A stretch of DNA of 64,000 bases from Chromatiaceae bacterium (GTDB taxonomy: Bacteria; Pseudomonadota; Gammaproteobacteria; Chromatiales; Chromatiaceae), in assembly GCA_016714645.1 (NCBI GenBank), contig JADKCI010000001.1, positions 124,001-188,000 on the forward strand. The letters run 5' to 3'. The notes beneath the pieces were generated by a model. It saw only the letters and a list, made by a program, of their open reading frames with translations. It was not told the origin of the DNA and did not search any database. The translations under genes and the position numbers were made by a program. Every line of letters begins with the position of its first letter. Position 1 is the stretch's first letter. Below, one piece after another: positions 17,380-26,345 of this stretch.

Positions 17380-17739
17380 ATGACGAATTGCATGTCACAT
17401 CCGGCACGGGTGGTCCGAGTCGGCGCCGGTGCCCTGACCAGCCTGCTGGTCGCGCTGGCGCTGGGCAGCTGCGCCTCGTCGGCCGACTTTCCCACCGGCG
17501 CCATCGCCATCACGCTCAAGCCCGGCGACACCGGGTCCTGTATCACGGCCCCCTGCCAGGTCAGCCTGGTCATGCCGCCAGGCCAGGGCAGCTACGAGGT
17601 CACGGGCAATCAGGTCCGGGTCGGCACCTACCCGGCGGGGCAAACCGTCAATCTGGGCGGTTACTATGAATCCCAGAAGTTCGTCATCGTCGGCGCCAAG
17701 GTAGCGCCAGCCTATGTCTATGTGCCGAATCAACGCTAG
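17380..17739 (+). CDS. Small lipoprotein, copy 2 of a duplicated pair
   Basis: 119-aa paralogue of the protein at 16386, with the same layout: hydrophobic core (ALTSLLVALAL), lipobox LGSC (Cys30), two more Cys in CITAPC, and GTYPAGQTVNLGGY shared exactly. Differences are scattered and conservative, suggesting both copies stayed under selection. The start is preceded by the same GGAGATTAAGAAA leader. Its last four bases overlap the end of thiE on the opposite strand. Function unknown. Confidence 0.75.
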   Translation: MTNCMSHPARVVRVGAGALTSLLVALALGSCASSADFPTGAIAITLKPGDTGSCITAPCQVSLVMPPGQGSYEVTGNQVRVGTYPAGQTVNLGGYYESQKFVIVGAKVAPAYVYVPNQR

Positions 17740-18440
17740 TTGTAGCGGTCGCCCGGCCCCTCTCCCCCGGCCCCTCCACCGCGCGCGGGGAGGGGTGTGA
17801 GGCGGGCGCGGCCGCGGGCGATGGCCAGGCGCAGGGCGCGCGCCGCCGCCGCCGTGTCTTCGGCGGCCATGAGGGCGGAGACGACGGCGATGCCATCGGC
17901 GCCAGCCGCCATGACCTGCCCCGCATTGCCCTCATTGAGCCCGCCGATGGCGATCAAGGGCAGGTGGGTGACGGCACGGATCGCCGCCAGCCCGGCCAGA
18001 CCGGTGGCCGTTGGGGTATCCCGCTTAGTCGGGGTAGCGAAGACGGGGCTCACGCCCAGATAATCCGCCCCCTCGCCCGTGGCGCGGCGGGCCTCCTCCG
18101 GGGTGCTCACCGAAACGCCGAGGAGGCATTCCGCGCCGACCAGCCGCCGGGCCAGTTCGCAGGGCAGGTCGTCCTGGCCCAGATGGACCCCCGCCGCGCC
18201 GCAGGCCAGGGCCAGGTCGAGGCGGTCATTGACGATGAGCGGCACCCCCAGAGGCTCCAGCAGGGCCTTCAGTTCCAGTGCCAGCCGGAGGCTGTCGCGG
18301 GTGCGGGCGTCCTTGTCGCGCAACTGGACGATGCTGGCGCCACCCTGGACGGCAGCACGGACGATCCCGACCAGCCCCCGGCCCTGGGCGGCGGCCCGAT
18401 CGGTCACCAGGTAGAGGCCATAGTCGACGGCCCGGGTCAT
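17736..18440 (-). CDS. thiE: Thiamine-phosphate synthase (ThiE)
   Basis: Joins the thiazole and pyrimidine halves of thiamine monophosphate in a TIM-barrel enzyme. Family motifs are YLVTDR (residues 10-15), QLRDKDARTR (about 40, binds pyrophosphate), VNDRLDLAL (about 71), GVHLGQDDLP (about 85), GVSPVFATPTK (about 129) and AIGGL (about 163). At 234 aa it is slightly longer than usual (about 210-220), with a Gly/Pro-rich tail that may come from readthrough into duplicated DNA. Four bases separate it from thiM upstream; the two form a thiamine-salvage operon. Confidence 0.94.
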   Translation of the reverse strand: MTRAVDYGLYLVTDRAAAQGRGLVGIVRAAVQGGASIVQLRDKDARTRDSLRLALELKALLEPLGVPLIVNDRLDLALACGAAGVHLGQDDLPCELARRLVGAECLLGVSVSTPEEARRATGEGADYLGVSPVFATPTKRDTPTATGLAGLAAIRAVTHLPLIAIGGLNEGNAGQVMAAGADGIAVVSALMAAEDTAAAARALRLAIARGRARLTPLPARGGGAGGEGPGDRYN

Positions 18441-18444
18441 GGGC

Positions 18445-19254
18445 TTATTCGAAGACCAGGCGGGCGTGCTGTCTCACCCGCTCGGGGGTGATGGCGTCGA
18501 GGGCGTCGATGAGGCGGGTGCGGAAGCTGCCAGGCCCCGGGTTGCCCACCGCCGCCAGCTCGCCGGCAATGCCATAAGCGGCCAGGGCGCCGATACTGGC
18601 GAGCAGGGGGTCGGGTTGGACCGCCGCGAAGGCGCCGACCAGGGCGGAACAGACACAGCCCGTGCCCGTCACCCGGCTCATGAGGGGGTGGCCGTTGGCC
18701 AGGCGCACCCGGCGCTCGCCGTCGGTGATGAAGTCCTCGGGGCCCGTCACCACCACCAGGGCCCCAAACTGGCTGGCGATGGCGATCGCCGCCTCCCGGG
18801 CCTCCTCGACGCCCCGGGTGGAATCGACGCCCTTGGTCGCGCCGCCGGCCGCGGCGAGGGACAGGATCTCGGAGGCGTTGCCACGGACGATGGTCGGCTT
18901 GACCTCCTCCAGGAGCAGCAGCGCCGTCTCGGTGCGCAGCCGGGTGGCGCCGGCGCCCACGGGGTCCAGGACGATGGGCAGACCCCGCGCCCGCGCCGCG
19001 TGCCCGGCGGCAAACATGGCATCGATCCAGGGCCGGGACAGGGTGCCGATATTGAGGACCAGGGCCCCGGCCAGGCCCACCATCTCCCGGACCTCCTCGG
19101 CGGCGTGCGCCATGACCGGCGAGGCGCCAATGGCCAGCAGGGCATTGGCGGAGAAGTCCATGACGACATAATTGGTGATGTTGTGGACCAGCGGCCGCTG
19201 GCGCCTTAGCTCCGCGAGCGCCTGGGCTGCGGCATCGATAGGGTTGGTGCTCAT
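18445..19254 (-). CDS. thiM: Hydroxyethylthiazole kinase (ThiM)
   Basis: Phosphorylates hydroxyethylthiazole for thiamine salvage. RPLVHNITNYVVMDFSANAL near residue 20 is the ThiM signature; LDPVGAGATRLR (about 118) and the catalytic VTGTGC (about 194) are also present. The 269-aa length fits (E. coli 262). I use ATG 19254 (MSTNPIDAAA); ATG 19260 is also possible and neither has a strong ribosome site. I looked for a TPP riboswitch upstream (19255-19500) and did not find the thi-box core. Confidence 0.94.
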   Translation of the reverse strand: MSTNPIDAAAQALAELRRQRPLVHNITNYVVMDFSANALLAIGASPVMAHAAEEVREMVGLAGALVLNIGTLSRPWIDAMFAAGHAARARGLPIVLDPVGAGATRLRTETALLLLEEVKPTIVRGNASEILSLAAAGGATKGVDSTRGVEEAREAAIAIASQFGALVVVTGPEDFITDGERRVRLANGHPLMSRVTGTGCVCSALVGAFAAVQPDPLLASIGALAAYGIAGELAAVGNPGPGSFRTRLIDALDAITPERVRQHARLVFE

Positions 19255-19538
19255 AACCATGAATTTTGACTCAGTTGCGGATGGCGGAAGCGACACTGGC
19301 GGCCAGATAACACCTCGCGGCCGCCAATGCTGGCGAAAATGGCCGTCGAAAGCGAATGCGATCCGCATACTACGCCGAGACATGACGACCTTGCTCGCGC
19401 AGTCGGTAAAGCGCCATTGCTGGCCGGGGAACCGGCGAAATGATCCGCCTGGTGCAGCCCCTGGCGGCCTTTGCGATCCGCCCGCGTCTGGCGGCGGGTC
19501 ACCCGCCGTGATCCGCCGCCCCGTCGGTAGCCCCGGTC

Positions 19539-19934
19539 TCAGCTCAGATCGATGGCGTGGCGCTTCAGGTCCGCGAGGCTGATGAGGCGCAGCACCTGCT
19601 GGTGGGTAGCCCTCAGCACCACGCGCGGCGCGACGCCAGCCTCCAACGCCTCCCGCCAGCGCGCCGCGCACAGGCACCAGCGGTCACCTGGCTTGAGGCC
19701 CGGAAACTCGAACTCCGGATGCGGGGTGATGAGGTCGTTGCCTTGTCGCAGGGAATACTCCAGAAATTCCGCCGTGACCCGGGCGCAGACGCCATGCAGG
19801 CCGACGTCGTCCGGACCCGTCGCGCAACTGCCGTCGCGATAGTAGCCGGTCACCAGGTTGCCATCCGAGCAGGGGGCCAGAGGCTCCCCAAGCACGTTCA
19901 AGGGCTCGTCTCTACGGGGAAATCCACCGTCCAT
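19539..19934 (-). CDS. DUF2237 family protein
   Basis: 131-aa protein matching the DUF2237 family: NVLGEPLAPCS near the N-terminus, TGYYRDGSC (about 29-37), GLHGVCARVTAEFLEYSLRQ (about 45) and PGLKPGDRWCLCAARW (about 78-93), with conserved Cys that may bind a metal. Function is unknown in the family. AGAGGAG precedes ATG 19934 at good spacing. It is divergent from ygiQ, the starts being 94 bases apart. Confidence 0.85.
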   Translation of the reverse strand: MDGGFPRRDEPLNVLGEPLAPCSDGNLVTGYYRDGSCATGPDDVGLHGVCARVTAEFLEYSLRQGNDLITPHPEFEFPGLKPGDRWCLCAARWREALEAGVAPRVVLRATHQQVLRLISLADLKRHAIDLS

Positions 19935-20028
19935 CGCCTTCTCCTCTAATCATGAGCGGGTGAGGCCCTTGCCCGGTCCCACCCGCTTCGTCTATCGTCC
20001 CCCTAATATCCGTCAGCCGATCCCCACC

Positions 20029-22293
20029 ATGCAAGCCGCCCGCGACCTCTTTTCCTACCCCCCCTACTGGGCCCACGAACTGGGCACGGCGCCGCAACTG
20101 CCCATGTCCCGGGCGGAGATGGACCTGCTGGGCTGGGATGCCTGCGATGTCATCATCGTCACGGGCGATGCCTATGTGGATCATCCCTCCTTTGGCATGG
20201 CCATCGTCGGGCGGCTGCTAGAGGCCCAGGGGTTCCGGGTCGGCATCCTGGCCCAGCCGGACTGGAACTCGGCGGAGGATTTTCGGCGCCTGGGCCGGCC
20301 GAACCTCTTTTTCGGCATCACCGCCGGCAACATGGATTCCATGGTCAACCGCTACACCTCCGACCGGCGGCTACGCAGCGACGACGCCTACAGCCCCGAT
20401 GGCGCCGGCGGACGGCGGCCGGACCGGTCGGTGATCGTCTATACCCAGCGGGCGCGGGAGGCCTTCAAGGACACGCCTATCGTCCTTGGTGGCATCGAGG
20501 CCAGCCTGAGGCGCATCGCCCACTATGACTATTGGTCGGACAAGGTGCGGCGTTCCGTCCTCCTGGATGCCAAGGCGGACCTGCTCCTCTATGGCAATGC
20601 CGAGCGCGCCCTGGTGGAACTGGCCCATCGGCTAGCCGCCGGCGAGCCCATAACGACCATCCGGGATCTGCGCGGCACAGCCTTTATGACCCGGGGCCTG
20701 CCCACGGGCTGGGTCGAGATCGACGCCACCCGCCTCGACGCCGCCCCCCGGGCGCCAGCCCCCGGGGCACACGCTGGGCCGCGGGTTGAGCCCTTCCGGG
20801 ATCCCTATCGGGACCCCTACCAGTTAGAGCCAACCTGCGCCGCCACCGGCGTCGTGGCGCCCGGGGCACCCGAGCCGGGGGCCTTGGTAGAGACGGCCAG
20901 TGACCGCCCCCCGGGGGTGCGGGTCTCCCTGCCCACCCCGGCCCACCCTGCCGGTCCTGTAGCCGATCAGGCCCCTGGCCCGGACCGTTCCGACCGCGCC
21001 CGCACCCTCCTGCGCCTGCCCTCCTTCGAGCAGGTGCGGGACGAGCCCCTCCTCTACGCCCATGCCTCCCGCCTCTTTCATCTGGAGACCAATCCGCGCA
21101 ACGCCCGCGCCCTGGTCCAGGCCCATGGCGACCGCGACCTCTGGCTCAACCCGCCACCCATCCCCCTGACCAGCGCCGAGCTGGACCGGGTGTACGAACT
21201 CCCCTACAGCCGCCGGCCCCATGATGCCTACGAGGGCGCCCGCATCCCAGCCTGGGAGATGATCCGCTTCTCGGTCGCCATCATGCGCGGCTGCTTTGGC
21301 GGCTGCACCTTCTGCTCCATCACCGAGCACGAGGGCCGCATCATCCAGAGCCGTTCCGAGGCCTCCATCCTGCGGGAGATCGAGGCGCTGCGCGACCGCA
21401 CGCCGGGGTTTACGGGGGTCCTCTCGGACCTGGGCGGCCCTACCGCCAACATGTGGCGGCTGGGCTGCCGCGACCCGGCCATCGAGTCCGCCTGCCGGCG
21501 CCTCTCCTGCGTCTTTCCGGGCATCTGCAAGAACCTGGGCACGGACCACGACCCCCTCATCCAGCTTTACCGCAAGGCCCGCGCCCTGCCCGGCATCAAG
21601 CGCGTCCTCATCGCCTCCGGCCTGCGCTACGACCTGGCGGTGCGCTCCCCGGCCTACATCCGCGAGCTGGCGACCCACCATGTCGGCGGCTATCTCAAGA
21701 TCGCCCCCGAACACACCGAGGCGGGGCCCCTGGCGCTGATGATGAAGCCCGGCATCGGCGCCTATGACCGCTTCAAGACCCTGTTCGACAAGTATTCCCG
21801 GGAGGCGGGCAAGGAGCAGTTCCTGATCCCCTACTTCATCGCCGCCCACCCCGGCACCCGGGACGAGGACATGCTGGCCCTGGCTTTGTGGCTGAAGGCG
21901 AACGGCTTCCGCCCCGATCAGGTCCAGGCCTTCCTGCCCACGCCCATGGCCCTCGCCTCCACCATGTACCACACCGGCATCAACCCCCTGAAGCGGGTAA
22001 CGCGGGGTGCCGAGCCGGTGATCCTGGCCCGCGGCGCTCGCCAGCGCCGGCTACACAAGGCCTTCCTGCGCTATCACGACCCCGAGAACTGGCCTCTGCT
22101 GCGCGAGGCGCTGAAGCGGATGGGCCGCGCCGATTTGATCGGCAACGGCCAGCGCCACCTGGTGCCAGCCTGGCAACCCGCCGGGCCGGGGCCCGGCCCG
22201 GCGGGCGGGGGACGCCGTGGGGCGGCCAGACCGGTGGCCGGGAAAGGGCTGCCGTCCCTGAAACCTCCGGCCCGAGGCAATTGCGCGACCTAA
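20029..22293 (+). CDS. YgiQ family (UPF0313) radical SAM protein
   Basis: 754-aa cytosolic radical-SAM enzyme of the YgiQ family; its reaction is not established. The N-terminal domain (residues 1-300) carries the YgiQ-typical SYPPYWAHELG and WDACDVIIVTGDAYVDHPSF. The 4Fe-4S cluster motif CFGGCTFC (CxxxCxxC) lies about residue 423, followed by GPTANMW and KIAPEHTE. E. coli YgiQ is about 739 aa. Residues about 240-320 contain a Pro/Ala-rich insertion. I chose ATG 20029 because upstream in-frame sequence is not family-like. Confidence 0.9.
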   Translation: MQAARDLFSYPPYWAHELGTAPQLPMSRAEMDLLGWDACDVIIVTGDAYVDHPSFGMAIVGRLLEAQGFRVGILAQPDWNSAEDFRRLGRPNLFFGITAGNMDSMVNRYTSDRRLRSDDAYSPDGAGGRRPDRSVIVYTQRAREAFKDTPIVLGGIEASLRRIAHYDYWSDKVRRSVLLDAKADLLLYGNAERALVELAHRLAAGEPITTIRDLRGTAFMTRGLPTGWVEIDATRLDAAPRAPAPGAHAGPRVEPFRDPYRDPYQLEPTCAATGVVAPGAPEPGALVETASDRPPGVRVSLPTPAHPAGPVADQAPGPDRSDRARTLLRLPSFEQVRDEPLLYAHASRLFHLETNPRNARALVQAHGDRDLWLNPPPIPLTSAELDRVYELPYSRRPHDAYEGARIPAWEMIRFSVAIMRGCFGGCTFCSITEHEGRIIQSRSEASILREIEALRDRTPGFTGVLSDLGGPTANMWRLGCRDPAIESACRRLSCVFPGICKNLGTDHDPLIQLYRKARALPGIKRVLIASGLRYDLAVRSPAYIRELATHHVGGYLKIAPEHTEAGPLALMMKPGIGAYDRFKTLFDKYSREAGKEQFLIPYFIAAHPGTRDEDMLALALWLKANGFRPDQVQAFLPTPMALASTMYHTGINPLKRVTRGAEPVILARGARQRRLHKAFLRYHDPENWPLLREALKRMGRADLIGNGQRHLVPAWQPAGPGPGPAGGGRRGAARPVAGKGLPSLKPPARGNCAT

Positions 22294-22393
22294 GGGGAGG
22301 ACATCTCTCGGTAGCGTAACAGCCGTTCCAGTCCGGCCCGGTCGTGTCTCCGGCGATGCCCACCGCGGCGTCGCGCGAGAAGCCGCTGCTGGC

Positions 22394-22555
22394 TCAGGCG
22401 AGCAGATCGCGGGCATCATCGGGATCGAGGTGCCCGCGGCGGGAGAACCCGCGCCGCATGTGGCGGCGTACCTGCGCTTCGATCACAGCAACCTCTTCTG
22501 GCATTAGCGCCAGGGCCTGTCGGCACTGGACCCCACCGGCTTCGAGCGGCTTTCT
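22394..22555 (-). mobile_element. IS91-family transposase fragment (middle part)
   Basis: Minus-strand peptide PLEAGGVQCRQALALMPEEV followed by VRRHMRRGFSRRG and DPDDARDLL is typical of the region after the catalytic domain of IS91-type Y2 transposases. About 45 bases around 22505-22550 match 25816-25862, where the same LEAGGV segment ends the second fragment. No start, catalytic tyrosines or element ends are here. Confidence 0.7.
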
Positions 22556-22587
22556 CACGTTTTCGTACGCTCCGCTCTCGCCCACTC

Positions 22588-22831
22588 AAACCCTTCCGCA
22601 CCACCAAGGGCAAAAATGGCTTGAAATGACCGCTTCCTGGGTCGAATAGTCGAAGTCTGGCTAACGTTCGCCCAGCAGGCCGGCGGGGATCTCCGCATCA
22701 CCAGTGCGCCTGGCCAAGCCACCACCGTCTCCAATTTTCTGCGGGAACCCGTGCCGGGTGCGCACGAGGCTTTTCGCGACGGCATGCCCCCCGATGTCTT
22801 GCAGGACTCAGAGTCGATGCCATGGGTTTAG
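22588..22831 (+). pseudogene. Histidine-kinase C-terminal remnant
   Basis: KPFRTTKGKNGL (22588 on) resembles the G-box lid of HATPase domains. After a frame change, AQQAGGDLRITSAPGQATTV (about 22664-22725) resembles the end of the same domain, where kinases read HGG-x-I-x-V-x-S-x-PG-x-GTT. The rest of the kinase is absent. The match is by eye and short, so confidence is moderate. Confidence 0.5.
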
Positions 22832-23038
22832 GAACAGGGGCACGGGCCCCAGCCGGGGCCTGGCGGGAGGCCGTTGAGTCGGCTCCCGGGAGAAACCTCT
22901 AACGCGGACCAGCACCGCCGGCTGACCCAGTTGAGGCGTGGATTCCGCAGTACTCGCCAAATAACCCCCCCGGCAGGGCCGGGGGGAACTGAGCACGTCT
23001 TATCGCCGCTTCCTTCCGCGGCGAGTCCAGCCGCGCGC

Positions 23039-24694
23039 CTATTCGCCAGTTGTTATGGCCTTCACCTCGGTCTTGCCGGTGACGGTGTTGTTTGGAGCGT
23101 AAGTGTCATACTCGGCCGTCACCGTCGCCGTCCAGTTGATGGTGCCCGCTGCCACCGCAACTATTGGGAACGTGAAGCTCTGGGTGGCCCCAGCCGCCGC
23201 CAGGTCGGCGAAGTGAACGTGAAGGGGATTCGGGCTGGCATCGGCCGCCAGGTCGGTGAACTCAAACGTCTCATCCACAATGTTCGCCCCGTTCAATTCA
23301 CCTACTACGGTGACCGACCCTGTCGCCTGATCCGGACCCGAGTTCGCCACGGTGACAATGCCCTCGCGTCCATCTTCATTGGCGACCATGTTCACCGGCA
23401 CCGCAAGACCGGAAGTCGCGTCGATGGAGACATCATAGGCGGTCTGGTGCTTCCCGGTGCAGGCCAGCGGCGGTGTCGCATAGCCGGCCGGAATCGGGTT
23501 GTTGTGCGCGAACAGGATCACCGCGCGGGCATCGTCAGCCGCCTGGGCAATACCGCCGATGTTGCCGCCCGTGAATCCAGGCAGGGAGTCGTTCAGAACG
23601 TCCTCGGTGCTGAGATCTGGCCACACCGTAGGCAGAATCCGCGCATCGCGGATCCAGAACAGCGGATCACCGTTGGGCTGGGGCCTATTGTACAGGGCGA
23701 GGTACTCGAACCTACCCGGCATCGGGTCATCCACGGGAATGTAGGGGGGATAAGGGAGCGATCTGTAGGTCAGCCGGCGCCGGTAGCTATAGTCGCTGTA
23801 ATCCAGGAAGCACTTGTGGACCATTACCATATTGCCCTGGACCTCGTCCCTGTAATCGATACAGATCTTCGGATCCAGCACCGTCGTCGTTGCCTCATCC
23901 GAGAGGCCCATGATCTGGTTCAGGTAGACCACCAGGTCCACGTTGATCGACCCTTCCTTGGACGCGGCCGCTCCGAGCCCTTTCGCCCCCTGGTCAAGAA
24001 AGCCGTAGTTTGCCCAGGGCTGGGGCAGGACGATGGCGGGGTCGCCCAATTGGCCTTTGAGGATCAACTCCTTGTAGATAGCCAGGTTCTGCATAGGCGC
24101 GTCGACGGTCTTGGCAAAGTACTCTTTAGAGTCGCCGTCGCCGTCGCTATCGTTGATGTCGAGCGTCTGGTAGAGCAGCCGGCCGGCAGGGTCCAGTTGG
24201 ATGCAGTCGGCCGTGGACAGGCCGATAAGGACATCCTCCAGCTGCCGCGCCATCACGTCGTCCGGAGCCCGCGCCACGTTGATGCGCTCGAACTCAATCT
24301 CCTGCGTGTAACCGGCGTACTGCGGCAGCACCGAGCAGGAATACTGGTCCAGAGGGATCAGGCAGAGGCCGTCCGGTGTCGTTGCGCAGTCGATGCTGAC
24401 ACCATCGACGTCAACAATGTCGACGCCAGCGGCGGCAACGGGCTGCAGGCAGAGCCCTCCGTCGACCAGTAGCCCCGTTTCGGGGTCGGTTACTTGCTGC
24501 GATACGCTCAGAATGGGGACGCCGTCCGCGTCGCGATACAGCACGATCAGGTCGCCATAGTCGGGCGAGCCGCCCCCGCCCCCGCCCCCGCCCCCGCCCC
24601 CGCCAATGGTCTGGGCCAGGACCGCCGCCGGACAGGCCAGCATGGCCGAAAACAGGAAGGACGCAACGGGTTTGATCGATTCTAGTGTGCTCAT
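23039..24694 (-). CDS. Secreted protein with polyglycine linker, Ca-binding-like motif and Ig-like C-terminus
   Basis: 551-aa exported protein of unknown function. A signal peptide (SFLFSAMLACPAAVLA, ending about residue 28) is followed by a run of about 13 Gly encoded by a GGGGGC hexamer repeat. The central part contains DINDSDGDGDSKEY, a calcium-loop-like Asp-rich stretch, and several spaced Cys. The last 130 residues (about 420-551) look like an Ig-like/CARDB-type beta domain (VANSGPDQATGSVTV...APNNTVTGKT). ATG 24694 has GGAGAGGAG upstream; longer in-frame sequence reads through a DUF47 remnant. It is oriented away from the 963-aa secreted protein at 26960; I suspect a functional pair, but this is inference. 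Confidence 0.75.
   Translation of the reverse strand: MSTLESIKPVASFLFSAMLACPAAVLAQTIGGGGGGGGGGGGSPDYGDLIVLYRDADGVPILSVSQQVTDPETGLLVDGGLCLQPVAAAGVDIVDVDGVSIDCATTPDGLCLIPLDQYSCSVLPQYAGYTQEIEFERINVARAPDDVMARQLEDVLIGLSTADCIQLDPAGRLLYQTLDINDSDGDGDSKEYFAKTVDAPMQNLAIYKELILKGQLGDPAIVLPQPWANYGFLDQGAKGLGAAASKEGSINVDLVVYLNQIMGLSDEATTTVLDPKICIDYRDEVQGNMVMVHKCFLDYSDYSYRRRLTYRSLPYPPYIPVDDPMPGRFEYLALYNRPQPNGDPLFWIRDARILPTVWPDLSTEDVLNDSLPGFTGGNIGGIAQAADDARAVILFAHNNPIPAGYATPPLACTGKHQTAYDVSIDATSGLAVPVNMVANEDGREGIVTVANSGPDQATGSVTVVGELNGANIVDETFEFTDLAADASPNPLHVHFADLAAAGATQSFTFPIVAVAAGTINWTATVTAEYDTYAPNNTVTGKTEVKAITTGE
24568..24603. repeat. Hexanucleotide (CCCCCG)n microsatellite coding the polyglycine linker
   Basis: About six copies of CCGCCC/GGGCGG hexamers on the plus strand give alternating GGC/GGG codons in the secreted-protein gene. 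Slippage would change the number of Gly residues by pairs without breaking the frame. Confidence 0.75.
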
Positions 24695-24792
24695 GACGTC
24701 AACTCCTCTCCCCTGGTTGGTACTCGTCACATCGGATCGCCGTGGGGACCCGGTAGGTATCATTCCGTTCCGAATGACTCCAATGCTGACAG

Positions 24793-24831
24793 GAATAGGA
24801 AGTCGAACCTCACGGGCGGCTGGAGCGGGGC
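24793..24831. repeat. Dispersed about 38-bp repeat, copy 1
   Basis: Core AATAGGAAGTCGAACCTCAC followed by GGGCGGCTGGAGCGGGGC. Near-identical to 25265-25303 and related to 35292-35328. It marks the point where the DUF47 similarity stops. Confidence 0.65.
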
Positions 24832-25074
24832 GGCTCTTGGGCAAATGGGCGCGCAGCCCATTCTTGATGGCGTCGGCCTCGTGCTCCTGGCGAAGATGAT
24901 GTCCTTGGCCTTGGCAATGCCCACCTTGTCGTTGGCGATCAGGGGCTCGAACAGGTCCGGAACCTCGGCGACGCATTTGCCGACCACAACCCTGTGCTTA
25001 TGCACTGGTTTGAAGAGGGAATGCCCGAAGAGCGAGGCGATGGGATTGCTACCCTTCAAGAGATGACTCCTCAA
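24826..25074 (-). pseudogene. N-terminal remnant of a DUF47 (PhoU-like) protein
   Basis: Minus strand reads GSNPIASLFGHSLFKPVHKH, then KAKDIIF, and after a frame change RQEHEADAIKNGLRAHLPKS. Together these are the first 75 or so residues of the DUF47/TIGR00153 family, usually found with Pit phosphate transporters. The similarity ends at the dispersed repeat at 24793-24831, so the rest was lost at that junction. No pit gene is nearby. Confidence 0.7.
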
Positions 25075-25264
25075 AATGAATGGAAGAGCGTTAGGCGGCC
25101 ACGCTGGTGGGGTAAGGGACAGGACCCCGAGCCATCCAGTCCACCAAGACCCAGCCGAGTCCAGGGTTATGTTTTACTATAGCAGTTCGATATTTGTGTC
25201 AGGGAATCCTTACGAAACAGCAAACCTTTTGTCATTTTTGCTTGATCGAAGTCATCCTTTTGAA

Positions 25265-25303
25265 GAATAGGAAGTCCAACCGCACAGGCGGCTGGAGCGG
25301 GGC
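25265..25303. repeat. Dispersed about 38-bp repeat, copy 2
   Basis: AATAGGAAGTCCAACCGCAC followed by AGGCGGCTGGAGCGGGGC, differing from copy 1 at about four positions. It lies in otherwise gene-free DNA between the DUF47 and IS91 remnants. Confidence 0.65.
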
Positions 25304-25473
25304 GAGAAGCAGCATCGCTGGGATGGGCGTGGCAAGCGCCGCAAGGGGAGCCGACGGGGAGGACGGGGATGAGATCGCCCCCTGAGGGGGCCGAGGGGGT
25401 GTGCGAGGCGGTTTGCCGGGGCCTGGGTGCAGGGAGGGGCGCATCACCGGGGCGCACCGGCAACGGAAGGGGG

Positions 25474-26205
25474 CTACCACGGCACTTCCTGGTCGAAGAC
25501 GTACTCGGGTGACGGTCGCGCCAAGGCCCCCAGTCCGGTATAGCATCGACCGGCGGATCGTCCCAGGCTGGCGGTCTGCGCGCGGTGGCGATCCGGGGCG
25601 GCTCGGCGGGCTCGCCGATGTGGTTGAGAATCCGCTGCACTGGAGCGGCCTTGGTAATGAAGGCGACGATGCGCCTGTCGGCGCCGCAGCGGGGGCAGAC
25701 GAGCGGCAATGCCAGGAACAGACGCGCAATCAGCATGGCCCACGGGTCGTGCGCCGAGGAGCGAGCCTTGGTCGCCGCGGCTGCGGGTGAAACTGGGGTT
25801 TTGGCCGCCGCCAGTGCCAGGGCCCGTCGGCACTAGACCCCACCGGCTTCGAGCGGCTCGAACACGCCGTCGAGGATACCGCCGTGGTAATGGAGGTGGC
25901 GATTGAGTGACGCACCGAAGCGGTGGACGAAGCTCACCGCCCCGAGGCGCGCCTGCGGCGAGGCCCCTGGACTGCGCTCCCGCAGATGGGCCTCGACCAC
26001 CCGCAGGATAAAGATGCCGTAGGCAGTGACCGCCGTAGGCTCCCGCTCCAGGTACCAGCGCAGGCGCTTGGGCACCGACAGCACCCATTGCCGCACTGGC
26101 AGGGGTGGGAAGACCTGATCGACCAGGTGGGCGGCGGTCTCAGCCATGCGCCGGGCGTTGCACGACGGGCAAGCGCCGCGCCCCTTGTAGGAAAAGGCCA
26201 TCAGG
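25474..26205 (-). mobile_element. IS91-family transposase pseudogene (central and C-terminal parts)
   Basis: From 26205 down the minus strand encodes MAFSYKGRGACPSCNARRMA, AAHLVDQVFPPLPVRQWVLS and RFGASLNRHLHYHGGILDGV, the zinc-finger and HUH (HLHYH) regions of IS91-type transposases. It ends at an in-frame stop after EAGGV. Further on, in another frame, MLIARLFLALPLVCPRCGAD and RILNHIGEPAEPPRIA are the usual C-terminus, finishing near 25474 after one more frame change. The N-terminus and a large internal part are missing. Related fragments lie at 22394 and 60490. Confidence 0.8.
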
Positions 26206-26345
26206 ACGAGTTCGATCGCCTGAATACCCGCAGCGATATGCACCCCAGCGAGGCCGACGTGGAGATGAACCCCGGCGGCTCCAAGCTGTACGCCGTCTGG
26301 GCACAGTGGGTCTTCGAGGCTGACCGCTACAACTACGAAGGCCCG
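26201..26345 (+). pseudogene. Fragment of a third protein related to the 963-aa secreted protein
   Basis: The plus strand reads DEFDRLNTRSDMHPSEADVE then MNPGGSKLYAVWAQW, which resembles the C-terminal ASLEMTPSGMFLQSTWNQW of the protein at 26960-29851. The fragment abuts the IS91 remnant at about 26205 and fades by about 26345. It suggests that this protein family was once present in more copies here. Confidence 0.55.

Noticed and set aside
19255..19538. Possible TPP riboswitch before thiM
   Set aside because: The thi-box core (CUGAGA and the ACCUGAUC-type segment) could not be found on the minus strand.
23039..24976. Longer start for the 551-aa secreted protein
   Set aside because: The extra 94 codons read through a DUF47 remnant, whereas ATG 24694 has a good ribosome site and opens directly into a signal peptide.
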